Part shown: positions 1 through 7,222 of the stretch, piece after piece
Position numbering within the stretch: position 1 is the first letter of the stretch
How the letters are laid out: each line of letters opens with the position of its first letter
From: DAITAZ01 sp036824045
Lineage (GTDB): Bacteria; Pseudomonadota; Gammaproteobacteria; Burkholderiales; Rhodocyclaceae
Direction: 5' to 3'
Length of the DNA stretch: 64,000 nucleotides
Assembly: GCA_036824045.1 (NCBI GenBank)
Contig: DAITAZ010000007.1
Coordinates: forward strand, 38,489 to 102,488
The notes under the pieces: model-generated
Seen by the model: only the letters and a program-made list of their open reading frames with translations
Told to the model about the DNA's origin: nothing
Databases searched by the model: none
Position numbers and translations under genes: made by a program

Positions 1-43
1 GCATGTCGCCGATCTTGTCACGCTTGAGGATCAGGATTTTCAT
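1..43 (-). CDS. GT9 family heptosyltransferase, N-terminal fragment (runs off window)
   Basis: On the reverse strand an ATG at 43-41 opens a frame reading MKILILKRDKIGDM before the window ends. This is the characteristic start of ADP-heptose:LPS heptosyltransferase (GT9) proteins: a beta strand, then a basic residue and the I-G-D motif, as in the other GT9 proteins of this window. It overlaps the 3' end of the upstream GT9 gene (stop at 18-20) by 26 bp, suggesting translational coupling in one LPS operon. Only 14 residues are visible, so acceptor and linkage cannot be told. Confidence 0.6.
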   Translation of the reverse strand, partial: MKILILKRDKIGDM

Positions 44-1091
44 GGTGGCGAAAGCGGTTGAAGTCCTCAGCGGCCAGCGGCCGCAGCAGGCAGTCGGGGA
101 GCAGGGCACTGACGTCCGGTGCAGGCAGCGCGCGCCCGGCGCCGTGGGCGAGCACGGCGCGCAGGCACAGCGGGTCCTGGCAGCGGGTGGCATCGCAGTG
201 GCGATTGCCCAGAGCGGCCAGGCGTTGCGTGGCGGCGGCGGGCTGGCCGGGGAGCACCACCTTTTGGGGTTCGGTGGGCCCGAAGAACACCGTGGCAGGA
301 ATGCCCATGGCGGCGGCCAGGTGATACAGCCCGGTGTCGGTTCCGGCCCAGGCGCCCAGTTGGCGGTACAGGGCCAGCAGTTCGTCCAGGCTGGAAAAGG
401 TTCGCCACTGGGCCCCGGCGGGCAGGGGCTGCCGGCGCAGGGTTTCGGCACCGCTGTCCCGCGGATTGACGATGACCCACAGGGGGCGCTCCGGCCACTG
501 GCGCCGGGCCCAGGCGAGCAGGTCGGCGAGCATGGGCGCGTCCAGGCTGCGCCGGGGCTCGTCCGCCAGGGGCACCAGGGCGACCGCTGCGTGGGCGGCA
601 AGGGCCGCGGGGACGCGCTCTGCGCGCAGCCGCGCCAGGCCCAGCCGCTGGGGCAGGGGGAGCTCCGCATCCAGGAGCCGGGCCACCCGCCAGGCGGGGG
701 CGGCGCGGCTTTCGAATGTGTCAAAGGTGGCCGGTGGTGGCCAGGCGTCGAACGCGTCGGGAAAACGCCCGTCCACAAAGAGCTTGCGCCGGGCGCGCAC
801 CAGTCGGGCCAGCCGCTCGATGGGCCGGCCAAACCCCCACAGCACCAGGAGCGCATCGAAGGCGGGGCGGCTCAGCCGCCAGGCCAGCGCCCGGGCGAAC
901 ATGGTCAGCCGCCGCTCGAAGCCCACCACCCGGATGCCGGGTTCGCCCGCCAACAGCCTGGCGTAGTCGGCGCGGGTGAAGAAGGTGATCTCGTCTTCGG
1001 GATGGCGGTCGCGCCAAGCCTGCACGGTGGCGAAGGAAACCAGGGTGTCGCCGAGCTTGGCACGGACGACAAAGAGCAGGCGGCGGCTCAC
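18..1091 (-). CDS. Glycosyltransferase family 9 (heptosyltransferase-like)
   Basis: Predicted 357-residue GT9 enzyme that transfers a sugar, probably heptose, during LPS core synthesis on the cytoplasmic face of the inner membrane. The N-terminus carries the V-R-A-K-L-G-D nucleotide-sugar strand and the C-terminal half has the donor-site block GTDTGLYHLAAAMGIP followed by FFGPTEP. The GTG at 1091-1089 is preferred: the open frame extends to 1349 but there runs through the neighbouring acyltransferase gene and is low complexity. The stop overlaps the start of the next GT9 gene. The sugar specificity cannot be read from sequence; a role in LPS core rather than in another glycan is inferred from the neighbours. 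Confidence 0.8.
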   Translation of the reverse strand: MSRRLLFVVRAKLGDTLVSFATVQAWRDRHPEDEITFFTRADYARLLAGEPGIRVVGFERRLTMFARALAWRLSRPAFDALLVLWGFGRPIERLARLVRARRKLFVDGRFPDAFDAWPPPATFDTFESRAAPAWRVARLLDAELPLPQRLGLARLRAERVPAALAAHAAVALVPLADEPRRSLDAPMLADLLAWARRQWPERPLWVIVNPRDSGAETLRRQPLPAGAQWRTFSSLDELLALYRQLGAWAGTDTGLYHLAAAMGIPATVFFGPTEPQKVVLPGQPAAATQRLAALGNRHCDATRCQDPLCLRAVLAHGAGRALPAPDVSALLPDCLLRPLAAEDFNRFRHHENPDPQA

Positions 1092-1170
1092 GGGGCCCCC
1101 GTCCCGTTGCGGCGCGGCGTCTGCTTCAGGACAGGCATCGCGGCACCTTGGGGCGGCCGGGCGGGCGTGC

Positions 1171-1749
1171 TCATGGCGTGCCCCCGTCGGCGTAGCGGTT
1201 TTTGACGACCCGGGCGGGCACCCCCACCAGCACCGAGCCCGGCGGGCAGGAGCGGGTGACCACGGCGCCGGCGCCCACCACCGAGCCAGCGCCGATCTCG
1301 ACCCCGGCCAGGATGGTGGCGCCGGCGCCGATCCAGGCTCCGTCGCCAATGCGGATGGGCGCGCCTTCGAGCGCCTGCGCCTTGATGCTGCGGGCTGGGT
1401 CGTCGAAGCGGTGGCTGTAGGAGATGAGCCGGGCGTGGGGTCCGATCAGCACGTCGGCGCCGATATCCACACCGCCCGTGCCATTGACCACCGTGAAGTT
1501 GTTGATCTCGGCGCCCGGGCCAATGCGGATCCCGCCTCGGCTGCCCTGGAGCAGGGCATAGCGGTTGATGGCCACCCGGTCGCCCAGGGTGACGCCGCCA
1601 CCACCGTCCGCGTCCACAATGGCGCGGGAGTGGATCTTGCAGCGGGCGCCCAGGCGGATGGCCTCCGGGCGCTTCAGCTCGGCGCTGAAGGAAACATGGC
1701 TGTGGCCGCCCAGGCGGGCGCGGAGGATGAAGACGAGTTTGCTGAACAC
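1171..1749 (-). CDS. Hexapeptide-repeat acyltransferase (WcaF/maltose O-acetyltransferase-like)
   Basis: A 192-residue left-handed beta-helix (LbH) O-acyltransferase, likely acetyl-CoA dependent and decorating LPS or surface polysaccharide. Repeated isoleucine-rich hexapeptides such as IGPGAEINNF, IGADVLIGP, IGDGAWIGAGATI and IGAGSVVGAGAVV run from about residue 40 to 180, ending in the family-typical GVPARVVKNR. The start is GTG at 1749. It lies 79 bp upstream of the GT9 start in the same orientation, so it is probably the first gene of the leftward LPS operon, divergent from the ligase-GT9 fusion gene. The acceptor sugar is unknown. Confidence 0.82.
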   Translation of the reverse strand: MFSKLVFILRARLGGHSHVSFSAELKRPEAIRLGARCKIHSRAIVDADGGGGVTLGDRVAINRYALLQGSRGGIRIGPGAEINNFTVVNGTGGVDIGADVLIGPHARLISYSHRFDDPARSIKAQALEGAPIRIGDGAWIGAGATILAGVEIGAGSVVGAGAVVTRSCPPGSVLVGVPARVVKNRYADGGTP

Positions 1750-1876
1750 GGTGGCTGAACGGGTTGAGCGGGGGCGCGAACACAGTGCTCGCCGGGGTGC
1801 CGGCAGTGCGCCGCAACGCCCTCCTGCGGCCCCGCGGGCGTAGTCATCGCTACGGCGGCGGCTTGCACCGGTCAGC

Positions 1877-1882
1877 TATAAT
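1877..1882 (+). promoter_or_regulatory. Candidate -10 box (TATAAT)
   Basis: A perfect TATAAT sits 17 bp before the GTG start of the ligase-GT9 fusion gene, in a 150 bp divergent intergenic gap. No good -35 hexamer lies 16-18 bp upstream; TTGCAC at 1863-1868 is too close. If used, the leader before GTG 1899 would be only about 10 nt, which would favour the ATG at 1929 as the real start. Confidence 0.35.
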
Positions 1883-1898
1883 AGCCCATTGATCCCCT

Positions 1899-4103
1899 GT
1901 GCCGACGCGCCCGGACATTCCCCCTCGCATGTTGCCCGCCGCTGCCCCGCAGCCTCCTCGCCCGTCCGTCCCGGGCTTGAACTCCTTGCTCGTACCAGCG
2001 GCCCTGCTGTTGTTCGTGCTGCCCATGGCGCATGTGACGGCGGTGCGCAGCCTGGCGCTGGTGGCGACCGTGGTGGCGCTGGCGGTGTACCTGCGGCGTC
2101 AGCGGCCCGCCAGGCCACCCCTGCTGGGGGTGTTCGGCCTGTGGCTGCTGGTGGGGCTGGCGTCGGTTTTGGGCGCCGCTGCTCCCGGGGAATCCCTGGG
2201 GGAACTGAAAACCGATGTGCTCCATTCCGCCATCGGTTTTGCCGCGTGCTACCTGCTGGCCAGTGTCCCACGGGGTTTCCGCGTGCTGCGGCGGGTGACC
2301 GCCACCAGCATGCTGCTGCTTTCCACCCTGGCGGCCCTGTCCTTCGCCCTCCACGGCGAGTGGCGCAACGGCTACCACAACGCCCTGGGGGAATACAGCA
2401 CTGCGATATCCATCATGCTGCCGCTGGTGCTCACCGCGCTGTTGCCCGGCCCGCTCCGGGCGCGCCCCCGGGAGCAGGTGCTGGTGTGGCTGGCGGTGGC
2501 CATGGCGGCCTATGGCGCCTACCTGGCGCGCAGCCGGGGCATGTGGATCGTGCTCGCGCTGATCGCCGTTGCCGCGCTGGTGGATGCGGCCCGGCGCGCC
2601 GGCTGGCGGCGCTGGGTGCTGCTGGCGGCCACGGCGGTGGTGGCGGGCGGCGCCCTGTTCGCGGCCCACGTGGTGAGCAAGCAGCGCAACACCGAGCTCA
2701 CCGCCCTCCATGATCGGGAGCATATCTATGCCTTCTCCCTCGGCCAGATTGCCCAGCGGCCTTTGCTGGGGCATGGCTTCGGGCGGGAGACCAATCGGGA
2801 GGCCTACGGGCAGGCGTTTCCCGGGCGCTATTTCTGGCATTCGCACAACGTGCTGCTTTCCTACGGCGAACAGATGGGAATACCGGGCGTGGCGATCGCG
2901 CTGGCACTCTTCGCCAGCCTGCTGGTCCTGTTCGCCCGCCTGCGGCGCCACGCGGACGAAGCCGCCGCCCAGGCCGGAACGGTGGGGTTGGTGCTGGTGC
3001 TGGTCTTCTTTCTCAAAAACATGAGCGACATGTTTTTCTACGGGCAGACGCTCAACTATTTCTGGTGCCACTGCGGCCTGCTGCTGGGCTTCGGCCAGGC
3101 CAGCGCCCGGGCGGCGCGGCAGGCCGCCGGGCGCCGCATCCTGGTCATCCGCACCGACAACATCGGCGATCTGGTGTGCACCACGCCGCTGCTGACGGGG
3201 CTGCGGCGGCGCTTTCCCGGGGCCTGGATCGGCGTGCTGGCCAATACCTACAACGCTCCGATCCTGGCCGGCCACCCGGACGTGGACGAGCTTTTCGTCT
3301 ATGCCAAGGCCAAGCACCGCGCAGCCGGTCAAACCGTGCCAGGCATTCACTGGGCCCGGCTGCGGATGATCCTGCGCTTGCGTGCCATGGAGTTGGACGA
3401 GGTGATCGTCGCCACGCCCGGAGGCAATGCCAGCGCCCATCGCTTTGCCCGGCTGGTGGCGCCGCGGCGGGTGCTGGTGGCCGATGGCGCCGTGGGCGGG
3501 CACGAGGTGGAGCGGGTGTATTCGGTGATGGCGGCGTGGGGTGAGGCCGGCTCCCCGCCCCCTTGCCACATCGTTGCCCCTGTCGATGCGGTGGCGCAGG
3601 CGCGCGCCCGCATCCCGGCGGACTGGGCGGGGCAGCCGGTGGTGGGCTTGTCCATCAGCGCCCGCAAGCCAAGCCAGCGCTGGCCGGTGGAACACTACGC
3701 GGGATTGGTGGCCGCCCTGCACCGGGAGCGCCGCTGCGTCTTCCTCCTCTTCTGGTCGCCCGGCGCCGAAGATGATCCCCGCCACCCGGGCGACGATGGC
3801 AAGGCGGCGCGGCTGGTCGAGCTCTGCGCAGGACTGCCGCTGCTGCCCATGCCCACGGCGACGCTGGGCGAGCTGATGGCGGGGCTGGCGTGTTGCGACA
3901 GCGTGGTGTGCAGCGATGGCGGTGCCATGCACGTGGCGGCAGGGCTGGGCAAGCCCATCGTCTGCTTTTTCGGCCAGTCCGACGAGACCCGCTGGCATCC
4001 CTGGCGGGTCGCCCATCGGGTGCTTGCCCCGAGCAGCCGCCAGGTGGCGGATGTGAGCGTGGCCGAGGCCGTCAGGGCCTGGCATTCCCTCCCCCAGAGC
4101 TGA
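1899..4103 (+). CDS. O-antigen ligase/polymerase domain fused to a GT9 glycosyltransferase
   Basis: A 734-residue two-part protein. Residues about 27-400 form a multi-helix membrane region of the Wzy_C/O-antigen ligase type: a conserved Arg after a helix (LARSRGMW, about 209-216), a periplasmic loop with LLGHGFGRETN and the FWHSHN motif (about 313-317), then further helices. Residues about 412-734 are a complete GT9 domain beginning RRILVIRTDNIGDL and ending with the donor block CSDGGAMHVAAGLGKP and FFGQSDETRWHP. The ligase half would join glycan to lipid A-core in the periplasm, while the GT9 half would act in the cytoplasm. The start is either GTG 1899 or ATG 1929. The frame is continuous across the junction, with no stop or gap. 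Confidence 0.82.
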   Translation: MPTRPDIPPRMLPAAAPQPPRPSVPGLNSLLVPAALLLFVLPMAHVTAVRSLALVATVVALAVYLRRQRPARPPLLGVFGLWLLVGLASVLGAAAPGESLGELKTDVLHSAIGFAACYLLASVPRGFRVLRRVTATSMLLLSTLAALSFALHGEWRNGYHNALGEYSTAISIMLPLVLTALLPGPLRARPREQVLVWLAVAMAAYGAYLARSRGMWIVLALIAVAALVDAARRAGWRRWVLLAATAVVAGGALFAAHVVSKQRNTELTALHDREHIYAFSLGQIAQRPLLGHGFGRETNREAYGQAFPGRYFWHSHNVLLSYGEQMGIPGVAIALALFASLLVLFARLRRHADEAAAQAGTVGLVLVLVFFLKNMSDMFFYGQTLNYFWCHCGLLLGFGQASARAARQAAGRRILVIRTDNIGDLVCTTPLLTGLRRRFPGAWIGVLANTYNAPILAGHPDVDELFVYAKAKHRAAGQTVPGIHWARLRMILRLRAMELDEVIVATPGGNASAHRFARLVAPRRVLVADGAVGGHEVERVYSVMAAWGEAGSPPPCHIVAPVDAVAQARARIPADWAGQPVVGLSISARKPSQRWPVEHYAGLVAALHRERRCVFLLFWSPGAEDDPRHPGDDGKAARLVELCAGLPLLPMPTATLGELMAGLACCDSVVCSDGGAMHVAAGLGKPIVCFFGQSDETRWHPWRVAHRVLAPSSRQVADVSVAEAVRAWHSLPQS

Positions 4104-4193
4104 AACAAAGGCAGCAACCCGCGTCACTTTCGTTGCGGGGTGTTGCCGCGAAGCAGTAAAGTGCAGCGTTTTGTAAGGGAATTATCGCGGCCG

Positions 4194-5435
4194 ATGGCGA
4201 AGATCCTGGTTGTGGATGACGAGATGGGCATCCGAGAGCTCCTCTCCGAAATCCTCTCCGACGAAGGGCATGACATCCTGCTCGCCGAGAATGCGACGGC
4301 GGCGCGGGCTGCGCGTGCCCAGGGGGCGCCCGATCTCGTGCTGCTGGACATCTGGATGCCGGACACCGATGGCGTCACCCTGCTGCGCGAATGGTCGGTG
4401 GCCGGGCAACTGACCATGCCGGTGATCATGATGTCCGGCCACGGCACCATCGACACCGCCGTCGAGGCCACCCGCATCGGCGCCATGGATTTCCTGGAAA
4501 AGCCCATCGCCCTGCAAAAGCTGCTCGCCGCCGTGCGCCGGGGGCTGCAGCGCCAGCCCCTGCCGGCGGCCCATCTGACGGTGCAGGCCGCGGCGGGCTC
4601 TCCGGGCACGCTGGCGGAGCAGGTGGAAATCCTGGCGGCGCGCCTGGATAGCAGCCGTCTGGTCACCCTGGTCTGCCCGGAGAGCGGGCTGTCGGCCTTT
4701 CTCGTCCGGCTGCTGCGGCAAAGCGGTACGACCTGGCTTGATCTGGCACATCACCCCGGGGCCGTCGATGTGGCCATGCTGGAAAGCGCCGAGGGCGGGG
4801 TGCTCTACGTTCCCGAACTCGGCGAGCTTTCCCGCATGCAGCAGAAGAGCCTGGCTTTCGTCGCCGAGCGTCTGGAGCGGCACCAGTTGCGGCTCCTGGT
4901 CGCCACCCGGCTGGAGCAGGATGAACTGGTGGAGAAGGGATGGGAGCCGGTACTGGTCCAGCGCTTGTTTGCCCAGGCCAGCCGTCCCCCCGGTTTTTCC
5001 GACCTGCGGGATGAGCTCCCGGAACTGGCCCGCGCGGTGCTGGCCGATCTGGTCGCCTCGGGCGATATACCGACCTGCAATCTGGCCGATGACGCCGTGG
5101 CGGCGCTGGCGGGGTTCCGCTGGAATGACGGCTTTGCCGAACTCCGCAACGCCTTGCGCAATGCCTTTCAGCGGGCGAAGGACGGCGCCTTGGGTGCGGA
5201 CGCGGTGGCCGGCCTGTTGCGCCACACCCCGGCCCTGGTGGACCCGCACCTGTTCGAGCAGCCCCTGCGGGAAGCCCGCGAAGCCTTCGAGCGGATCTAT
5301 TTCGAACACCACCTGGAGCTGGCCGGGGGCAACATGACCCGTCTGGCCGAGCGCACCGGGCTGGAGCGCACCCATCTTTACCGCAAGCTCAAGCAACTGG
5401 GCCTGCAGGCGGGCAAGCGGGGCGACGACGCCTGA
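4194..5435 (+). CDS. NtrX-like response regulator with degenerate AAA+ domain
   Basis: A 413-residue regulator starting at ATG 4194 (MAKILVVDDE). Residues 1-120 are a canonical receiver with acidic pair D8/D9, phospho-acceptor D52 (LLDIWMPDTDG) and K103. The C-terminal 45 residues form a Fis-type helix-turn-helix (GGNMTRLAERTGLERTHLYRKL). The middle aligns in order with a sigma-54 activator AAA+ domain, but the Walker A position reads PESGLSAF (162-169) with no Gly-Lys, the Walker B position reads GGVLYVPELGEL (201-212) with the Asp lost, and no GAFTGA loop is present. It probably cannot hydrolyse ATP or open sigma-54 promoters. No partner kinase is adjacent; hemE follows. Confidence 0.8.
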   Translation: MAKILVVDDEMGIRELLSEILSDEGHDILLAENATAARAARAQGAPDLVLLDIWMPDTDGVTLLREWSVAGQLTMPVIMMSGHGTIDTAVEATRIGAMDFLEKPIALQKLLAAVRRGLQRQPLPAAHLTVQAAAGSPGTLAEQVEILAARLDSSRLVTLVCPESGLSAFLVRLLRQSGTTWLDLAHHPGAVDVAMLESAEGGVLYVPELGELSRMQQKSLAFVAERLERHQLRLLVATRLEQDELVEKGWEPVLVQRLFAQASRPPGFSDLRDELPELARAVLADLVASGDIPTCNLADDAVAALAGFRWNDGFAELRNALRNAFQRAKDGALGADAVAGLLRHTPALVDPHLFEQPLREAREAFERIYFEHHLELAGGNMTRLAERTGLERTHLYRKLKQLGLQAGKRGDDA

Positions 5436-5564
5436 TTTTGACCTCCCGGGCTTCCCTTGCCCGGGGTGGCACATTACCATGCAGGCCGGCCGTGGCTCCC
5501 CCGCCCAGGGGCGGGCCGCCCGGGCCCGCCTGGGGCCACCCCCGGCGCTGACTGGCAGATCGAT

Positions 5565-6632
5565 ATGTCCCGACCCCGTAACGATACTTTTCTCCGGGCG
5601 GCCTTGCGCCAGCCCACCGAATACACCCCCCTCTGGCTGATGCGCCAGGCCGGGCGCTACCTCCCCGAATACTGCGAAACCCGGCGCCGGGCGGGCAATT
5701 TCATGGCCCTGTGCCAGAGTCCAGGCCTCGCCACCGAGGTGACCCTGCAGCCCCTGGCCCGCTACAACCTGGACGCGGCCATCCTGTTCTCGGACATCCT
5801 CACCGTGCCCGACGCCATGGGGCTTGGCCTGTACTTCGCCGAGGGCGAGGGCCCGCGCTTCGAGCGGCCGCTGCGGGAGGAATGGGAAATCCGCGACCTG
5901 AAAGCGCCGGACCCCTATGGCCACCTCCGCTACGTGATGGACGCCGTGTCCGAGATCCGCCGGGCGCTGGACAACTCGGTCCCCCTGATCGGGTTCTCCG
6001 GCAGTCCCTATACACTGGCGTGTTACATGGTCGAGGGTGGCTCTTCCAGCGATTTCCGGCGCATCAAGACCATGCTCTACGACCGCCCGGACCTGCTGCA
6101 TCGCATTCTGGACGTGACTGCCCAGGCGGTGACTGCCTACCTCAATGCCCAGATCGAGAGTGGCGCCCAGGCGGTGATGATCTTCGACACCTGGGGGGGC
6201 TCCTTGTCCCACCGGGCGTATCGGGAGTTCTCGCTTGCCTACATGGCGCGCATCGTCGCCGGGCTGACCCGCGAGAAGGACGGGGAGCGCATCCCCGTGA
6301 TCGTATTCACCAAGGGCGGTGGCCTGTGGCTGGAAGACATCGCGGCCATTGGTTGCGATGCGCTGGGCCTGGACTGGACGGTGGATATTGGCCAGGCCCG
6401 CCAGCGCGTGGGCGACAAGGTGGCGCTCCAGGGCAATCTGGACCCGAACGTGCTGTTCGCCTCCCCGGAGGTGGTCGCGACCGAAGCCCGCCGGGTGCTC
6501 GACAGCTACGGCGCGCATCCGGGCCACATCTTCAACCTGGGGCACGGCATTTCCCAGTTCACCCCGCCGGACCGGGTGGAGGCGCTGGTGGAAACCGTGC
6601 ACAGCCACAGCCGGGCGCTGCGTCAGGGTTGA
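5565..6632 (+). CDS. hemE: Uroporphyrinogen decarboxylase
   Basis: A 355-residue cytoplasmic enzyme that removes the four acetate carboxyls of uroporphyrinogen III to give coproporphyrinogen III in heme synthesis. Signatures include PLWLMRQAGRYLPEY near the N-terminus, the substrate-cleft motif GFSGSPYTLACYMVEGG and FNLGHGISQFTPPD near the end. Length matches the family. ATG 5565 is chosen because the sequence before it is low-complexity proline/glycine and lies outside the family. A strong terminator follows 16 bp after the stop. Adjacency to priA matches the order I recall for several betaproteobacteria. Confidence 0.97.
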   Translation: MSRPRNDTFLRAALRQPTEYTPLWLMRQAGRYLPEYCETRRRAGNFMALCQSPGLATEVTLQPLARYNLDAAILFSDILTVPDAMGLGLYFAEGEGPRFERPLREEWEIRDLKAPDPYGHLRYVMDAVSEIRRALDNSVPLIGFSGSPYTLACYMVEGGSSSDFRRIKTMLYDRPDLLHRILDVTAQAVTAYLNAQIESGAQAVMIFDTWGGSLSHRAYREFSLAYMARIVAGLTREKDGERIPVIVFTKGGGLWLEDIAAIGCDALGLDWTVDIGQARQRVGDKVALQGNLDPNVLFASPEVVATEARRVLDSYGAHPGHIFNLGHGISQFTPPDRVEALVETVHSHSRALRQG

Positions 6633-6648
6633 TCGTCTCGGTACCGGC

Positions 6649-6687
6649 CCGGCTGTCACCTTGCGGTGACAGCCGGGTTTTTGTTTC
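6649..6687 (+). terminator. Rho-independent terminator after hemE
   Basis: A perfect 13 bp stem (CCCGGCTGTCACC at 6649-6661, loop TTGC, GGTGACAGCCGGG at 6666-6678) is followed by TTTTTGTTT at 6679-6687. It lies directly downstream of the hemE stop. Confidence 0.93.
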
Positions 6688-7222
6688 GGCCATGCCCGGG
6701 CACGCACTGCCGGAAACCTGACGGGCGGGGAAGGCAGTCGCCCCCCGGCCAGTGTGGGGAGTGCCGAAGCGTGAGCGTTTCCGTCAGGCCTCGCTCCGTC
6801 CGGGCGGGTGCAAGTGATCAAAGCAGCAACATTGCATGCTGGATGTGAGTTGATACTCAGCCGCCGAAGGCCATCTGCCGGGCTTCTGCAATCCCCAACT
6901 CAAGTGGCGAGTTATACACAGCGGGCAACGCAAAAATATACTGTCGGGCATAGACGTCAGGTATATGCTATCAAAGCGGCAACAATTTGTTTTTGTTGGA
7001 TAATATTTTCTGTTGGTGAGCATTTACACGATCGCCGCGTGCTTGACAAGTCGGCCGATGCGTTTCACGGCGCCGAAAAGCCACAGAATTATCCACAGGC
7101 TGAGGGCGGTGTGGAAAAGCCAGTTCTTCCAGTGTCTTAGGGAACAGAGCCCGGAAAATCCCTTAATTCGGACCAGCAACTAACTGATCCATCGCGAATC
7201 AAAGAACGCACGGTTCACTGCA
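6688..7222. other. 535 bp intergenic region, AT-rich, with DnaA-box-like sites (candidate replication origin)
   Basis: No convincing gene lies here. The centre (about 6930-7020) is clearly AT-richer than the surrounding DNA. Two perfect DnaA-box matches to TTATNCACA lie on the plus strand (TTATACACA 6912-6920; TTATCCACA 7089-7097) and one near match on the minus strand (TTTTCCACA, plus-strand 7110-7118). A 15 bp direct repeat ATCAAAGC(A/G)GCAACA occurs at 6817-6831 and 6970-6984. The A/T-rich tract AATATTTTC near 7002-7010 could unwind. Alternatives are a complex priA promoter or remnant DNA. GC skew over the whole chromosome would settle the origin idea. Confidence 0.4.
6817..6984 (+). repeat. 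Pair of 15 bp direct repeats in the hemE-priA gap
   Basis: ATCAAAGCAGCAACA (6817-6831) and ATCAAAGCGGCAACA (6970-6984) differ by one base and are 153 bp apart. They flank the first DnaA-box match and the AT-rich tract. They could be protein-binding iterons or chance; no third full copy was found. Confidence 0.4.

Noticed and set aside
1872..4127. A 751-residue open frame on the minus strand
   Set aside because: It is a shadow of the ligase-GT9 fusion gene; His/Gln/Arg-rich composition is typical of antisense reading in GC-rich DNA.
6808..7140. A 110-residue open frame in the hemE-priA gap
   Set aside because: No Shine-Dalgarno, no recognisable family, and it lies in the AT-rich region with DnaA-box-like sites; better explained as non-coding.
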